In this document: one piece after another, positions 60,001 to 64,000 of the stretch
How positions within the stretch are numbered: position 1 is the first letter of the stretch
Layout of the letters: every line of letters starts with the position of its first letter
From: Chiua virens
Taxonomy: Eukaryota; Basidiomycota; Agaricomycetes; Boletales; Boletaceae
NCBI GenBank assembly: GCA_019787685.1
Contig: JAHNUO010000056.1
Coordinates: 42,526-106,525 of the forward strand
Length of the DNA stretch: 64,000 nt
Direction of reading: 5' to 3'
The notes under the pieces: model-generated
Database searches by the model: none
Seen by the model: the letters and a program-made list of their open reading frames with translations, nothing else
What the model was told of the DNA's origin: nothing
Program-made: the position numbers and the translations under genes

Positions 60001-61098
60001 ACAGAAGGTTGAGAGACGTTCGGCCGGGTCATATAAATTCGAGAGACCGAAGTCGATAATCTTGATGTTTCCGGTTTCCGATATCAGTATGTTCTCAATT
60101 TTAAGATCTGATGGAGACGTGTGAATGATGACAAGGCACGTGAAGAACAAAAAAGTCAACCCTACCACGATGAACCACATTATTGCGGTGACAATAGTCA
60201 AGTGCACTGCCAATCTGACGGGCAAACTTGCGTGCGACACGTTCGCGCAGTCGACCGTGGCTGATAATGTAGTCGAGCATCTGACCGCCGCTCACGTATT
60301 CGAAGACCATGTAGTAATGATGTTGATGGATGATCATTTCGCGCATGCCGCAGATATAGGGATGGTGGAGAAGCATGGATAAAGCAGCCTCGCGGATCGT
60401 TCTGATTTCCTTGGAGGCATCCTTGGAGGCCTGCTTTGCGATAGCCTCTGGAGAAGCGTTTGAGCCGTTGGGGAGAGATGTAGAAGGGTGAACGCGGGGA
60501 AGGATTTTTATGGCGAGCTAGAAGACAAAACAAGACGGGGAAGATGAGTTGGGGCATGCAAGGTGTTGTGAAGAGGGCGCACCTTCTCTTCCGTGACATT
60601 ATGAATCGCGAGCTTGACTTTACCCATGCTGCCTGCGCCGAGGGTCTTGGTGAGGGTATAGTCGCCGAGAACTCTGTTTGCGGTGCGAGACTGTTTGGAA
60701 GTGGAGCCATCCCTGTGTTGGCGGTGCTTCTGGTCGGACATGAGCTGTTTGTCGCGATCCGACGAGCTGGTCTGAGGGGAGCTGTAGGACTGCGGGGGCA
60801 TAGAGAGAGGTCGAGGTCTGGGGTTGACCCGTGGCCTCGCGGCAGGTGCGGGGAGAGGGCGTGGGATGGTGGTCGCTGTTGAGGTGGGTGTTGGGGAAAG
60901 AGAATGAATTATCGTCGTCGTCGTCGTCGGGCCCGGTGTTGAGGGTGTTGATGGGGAAGAAGTGTTGTGTGGCTGAGTAGTTGTGGTCGCGGCCGAGTCA
61001 AAGTCAGCTCCTTCATGTGATGCTGTGATGTCCCAGCCATTTTCTTCGGGAACTCGTCCCAACACCATCGCGACTGGCCCTGGGTAGAACGTTGTCAT
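57027..61098 (-). CDS. KIN1: KIN1/PAR-1/MARK-family Ser/Thr protein kinase with KA1 domain, 1257 aa
   Basis: Kinase of the AMPK-related Kin1/Kin2 group, which in yeast works at the cell cortex in polarised exocytosis and also in ER stress signalling. Exons 60583-61098, 60166-60517, 59805-60107, 57957-59751, 57195-57897 and 57027-57131 join in phase to 1258 codons with stop. Residues 1-146 are Thr/Pro/Ser-rich. The kinase domain starts at [20 protein letters not shown], the Gly loop typical of Kin1. Catalytic Lys is K176 (LAIKIL), HRD at 288-290 ([14 protein letters not shown]), DFG at 308-310 ([12 protein letters not shown]), then [15 protein letters not shown] and [20 protein letters not shown], so it should be active. 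A long disordered linker follows. [20 protein letters not shown] and [11 protein letters not shown] lie before the end, and [20 protein letters not shown] closes the KA1 membrane-binding domain. Confidence 0.95.
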
Positions 61099-61909
61099 CG
61101 TCGTAGGCGATCCCCGCCCGCTTCACCGCCGTTGACTAAGAACCCTCCCTCAATGGCAGTGCGGTCTCAACTGAGTAAATCCGTCTTCAGGGCCGTTGAG
61201 CCTTCCCAGAAATAACCCTCACTCAGATCTCTCTCGCGACCAAGCGTCTTACGAGTCGCCGGGTCATCATTTCTCCCCTGAAATTGGACCGCTCTGTAGT
61301 CTTTGCTCAAGACCCACTGGCAGCACCGCAGCCTAGAATGGATCCCTTGCTGCGCCCACGTCAAACACTGAAGCCACAGAGCGCAGTCAGACTAGGCTGA
61401 TGCGGCCTGAAGTCAAATCCGCCAGAATGTCTCACATGCTCGTGTGCGTCTCTGTCCACGCTAACAAAGTGTAAGTTTGACTTTGTCTAGTGGTCTCGTG
61501 TCCCGGGGAAAACCGTGAGCAACCATCATACACAGATCCCAGGTCATTGGCGCCAATCATTCATCTCGTCCCTACCCGTGCGCACCTCATGTACGATGTA
61601 TCACCATTCCTTCAAGAACAAGGGTCCTGTATTTTCTCATATATCCTCGCTTATGACTTTCAAGATAGGTCACAAGGGAATTTCTTTCCCTTGATAACTG
61701 TAACTTCCCAGCGTCGGCTCCCGTCGCTCTCGTAATTACACTCAATATTCCCTTGATGTTCGTTCTTGGTTCCAACGATGCCCCAGGTCCGCCAATTTTC
61801 GTTTTCACCCACCCAGGGTCAATCAGCAGTGGTATGGAATCTCGTCGTTCTTTGTCTGCTTGTACGTCTGTCCATCAAAAACATCAATCAAGGCACGTTA
61901 CTAATCCGA
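61099..61909. other. KIN1 upstream region
   Basis: Promoter side of KIN1. No gene supported; an open stretch at 61490-61735 (+) has no conserved segments and no flanking exons. Confidence 0.4.
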
Positions 61910-62312
61910 TGTGCACCACTCGCTAGCCTGTTCAATGCAATCTTGCTGGTAGGCTGTAGCTCGTCGGCTCAGCACCGCAATTACGCCCAATGCTTGCCAT
62001 CGTACTTGTTACGTTCACGATTACATTCCCCTCGAGACCGACGCCGGACCCATCATGTTCGTCACGATCGACATCATCAAATACTCCGACTCGAATGTAA
62101 AAGCGGTGTCCAGTGCAGGATCTATCACCATGATTCCGACGAAATAGCAGTTCTGATCAACGCACTCATACTTCGACATTGAAACAAAGGCGATGACTAA
62201 CACAGTAGCATCCTTTATCACGCTGTCGGGGCCTCTTCCACTCAGGATCTGGAGTACCTCTGCTGCGCCGTCTTTGATGCTCTGCTCATTTGATACATCG
62301 ATGTAGTTTACC
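61910..62312 (-). pseudogene. Short-chain dehydrogenase/reductase relic
   Basis: Minus-strand pieces of an SDR enzyme of the kind found next to many fungal metabolic genes. 62312-62200 reads IDVSNEQSIKDGAAEVLQIL, the strand and helix after the first Rossmann beta strands. 62140-62050 reads DPALDTAFTFESEYLMMSIV and TNMMGP, the helix where the enzyme's dimer face lies. After a frame change, 62035-61960 reads NVIVNVTSTMASIG and EPTSYS, covering the catalytic Ser and Tyr region; after another shift 61947-61920 reads SKIALNRL, the SxxxKxALN helix with the catalytic Lys. The cofactor-binding TGxxxGxG part is not found, and the shifts plus stops make it inactive. Confidence 0.6.
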
Positions 62313-62619
62313 TGGGCAAGAAAGCCCCAAGTTTCCTAATTCTGTTGTGGCAGACTCGGAGGGTGAACGACGAGCAGCAAATACGGTATGCCACGGGGAT
62401 TGCAGTAGCTGTCAGGTTAACTCGAAGCTGATCCCTCGCGTCCTGCGCATTATGGAATCCAACATCAATGACAGCCCCATCGCAACACAGCTTAGCCAAT
62501 GGGGGCAACTTACCCCATTAGAAACCAAGTGTAGCCTGGGGTGTAAGAGAGCTACGTGTGACATAATGTGACATACGTGACATCGACGGTTACTGCTTCC
62601 AATAGCTGTCCAACGTTGT
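62313..62619. other. Stretch between the two relics
   Basis: Open stretches on the minus strand (AIDVG, DARDQLRVNLTA) could be more SDR remnants, but nothing diagnostic is left. Confidence 0.3.
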
Positions 62620-63221
62620 CTACTCCACCGTTTGCATTTCTTCCCGTCGCACCTCACTACGAAGCTGTCTTACCACTTCCAAAGAAGTGTCAGCACGACT
62701 CCGAGTGACGCATGCTGTCTTCAGTTTCTCGCATAGCTGAATAATTTCTGAACAAGGGACTAGGGTGCTGGTAGGTAGGCCCGGGTCCTCTTCATCATCG
62801 GACTCGATCTCGATGATCTCTCCACGTTCAACAGCCATCTGATGATGGGCAGCTGCAACAATGGCCACCTCATCTTGGAATTGATACAATGGCTCCCCGA
62901 CTTCGTTTTCTTTTTTTGGTGACAAATCTCGTCGATGGTCGGTACGCCAAAAATACGGTTGCGATCCTTCAGTTCCTTGACAAAATCCATCAGCTCCTCT
63001 TCGACGGCAACGAGCTGCAATGGTTTCGCAGGAATTTTAATTGCAAGACCTGTACGATGTGTCACAGCCGCTCGCCGCCTATGAAGTCCGAGGCTCACTT
63101 CCCTTTCCCGTGGTCCCTCGAAGAGAGCTTCCATGAACGCTTGGATGAGAGGGGGAATCACGAGAAACGAATGAACAACGCGCATGCTCGATACGGCGGA
63201 CGCACGGAGAGTGGGAGTCAA
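62620..63221 (-). pseudogene. DDE-type (pogo/CENP-B-like) transposase C-terminal relic
   Basis: Two overlapping minus-strand frames carry the C-terminus of a basidiomycete DDE transposase. The frame from 63221 gives LVAVEEELMDFVKELKDRNR and IFGVPTIDEI. After a shift near 62920 the frame reads EVGEPLYQFQDEVAIVAAAH, then an acidic VERGEIIEIESDDEED, the helix IIQLCEKLKTAC, and RQLRSEVRREEMQ up to the stop near 62620. This order of acidic linker and small C-terminal helical bundle is typical for these transposases. The catalytic DDE core is not present in the readable part, and no terminal inverted repeats were found. Confidence 0.6.
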
Positions 63222-64000
63222 GGCGGAGTTGATGTACGATGTCCGTTGAGTTGTGAACGAGACTGCTATTCTTTCTCTTACTTTGTTTTTGTTTTTCCGT
63301 TATGGTGATGCATTTTACCCGTTCTTTCTCGATTGTGCGGGCCCATTTCCTACCTTCACTTTGATTACTGCCTGTAACGAGTTCTTAATGGACGTGTATA
63401 CGTTTCTTTTTGGATCGGTTGTAAGCCTGTAACTTCTACGTATGTTTCATTTTGTTTTTTGCCACGTCGAGATACCCTCATCCCTAGTGTTGTTGCCACC
63501 ATTTGAGACATGAATCTATCCACTTGCCAGCACTGTGAATATATGGGCATGAGCAAGTACCTGCAGGAATAATAGATCGAGTAGATATAAGTATCAGCTA
63601 CCATAGGACACGTTTTAAGATCTCATCTTCCTCCAGAATGTGTAGCTGCACGGCCTGCGCTTCTAAGGACAATCTGACCTAATAATAAAAAGAAGGTTTT
63701 CGTACGGTATAAAGTTTGAGAGGCACCCGAACGTCCCTGCAAGGGCTGCATGACATGGTCTAGCCAATGCTAAGTATGAATAAGGAGCATCAAAAATAAA
63801 ATAAAAGAGTCCGAGGCAAATCGGGCGTGGATACAGCAATCCGGATGAGTTTGCACAAGCAGACAGATCAGGATCAGGTGATGACAGGGTGCGGAAACGT
63901 GCTATGCGAGCACAGGGAATACCTATTCCCTACAACGGCCGAGAGCAATTGGAGGGGATCGGAGACAAGGGAGGGGTGGTTGGGTGAGTATTGACTTTGT
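63222..64000. other. Right-hand end of the window, no gene seen
   Basis: T-rich and A-rich sequence with no conserved coding segment. It may contain decayed upstream parts of the transposase relic. Confidence 0.35.

Noticed and set aside
1..64000. CRISPR arrays, prokaryotic operons, insertion sequences, rRNA genes
   Set aside because: None seen; intron-rich genes show a eukaryotic nuclear source. tRNA genes could not be excluded by eye but none was recognised.

Overview
The window looks like chromosomal DNA of a filamentous basidiomycete, most likely an Agaricomycete. Genes are separate and multi-exonic, with mostly 45-75 base introns of the gtRNGt...YAG type. Several families are typical of this group: a FunK1-type kinase, a PriB-like Zn2Cys6 regulator with a conserved NKREYLLAQIR coiled-coil start, an RTA1-like exporter and an HNH_2 protein. 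There are no operons. All exon models below were built by hand and checked for splice sites and reading phase; none has transcript support.

Layout. 1-8002 (+): 3' end of a very large gene coding for a Ser/Thr/Asp/Glu-rich repetitive protein, made of duplicated exon-intron modules and ending in a more ordered C-terminus. 8240-8453 (+): a 35-residue, seven-cysteine metallothionein in three tiny exons behind a clear TATA box. 8608-12002 (+): coiled-coil (BAR-like?) protein with a long disordered tail. 12376-12885 (+): SUMO, with a GC-AG intron. 13509-21417 (-): a decayed FunK1 kinase, an unrecognised 281-residue protein, a truncated copy of that protein, and a condensation-fold acyltransferase-like protein. 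22438-30607 (+): a 24-exon Zn2Cys6 transcription factor whose introns around the zinc finger are ten times the local norm.

32043-33071 (+): FMN-binding split-barrel protein. 33965-35267 (-): HNH_2 protein. 35867-37624 (-): histidine acid phosphatase-like protein lacking catalytic residues. 39604-40913 (-): Rab geranylgeranyltransferase beta subunit (BET2). 41600-42804 (+): unknown. 45434-46538 (+): AlkB-like dioxygenase. 47193-50510 (+): multi-pass membrane protein with an acidic, Ser-rich tail. 51591-53400 (+): GH35 beta-galactosidase pseudogene. 54776-56066 (+): RTA1-like exporter. 57027-61098 (-): KIN1/PAR-1/MARK-type kinase with KA1 domain. 61910-63221 (-): decayed short-chain dehydrogenase and DDE transposase-like remnants.

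Functional themes: housekeeping trafficking, polarity and modification genes (BET2, KIN1, SUMO) sit among rapidly evolving accessory genes (repeat protein, metallothionein, FunK1, RTA1) and several gene relics. There is no sign of a gene cluster acting in one pathway.
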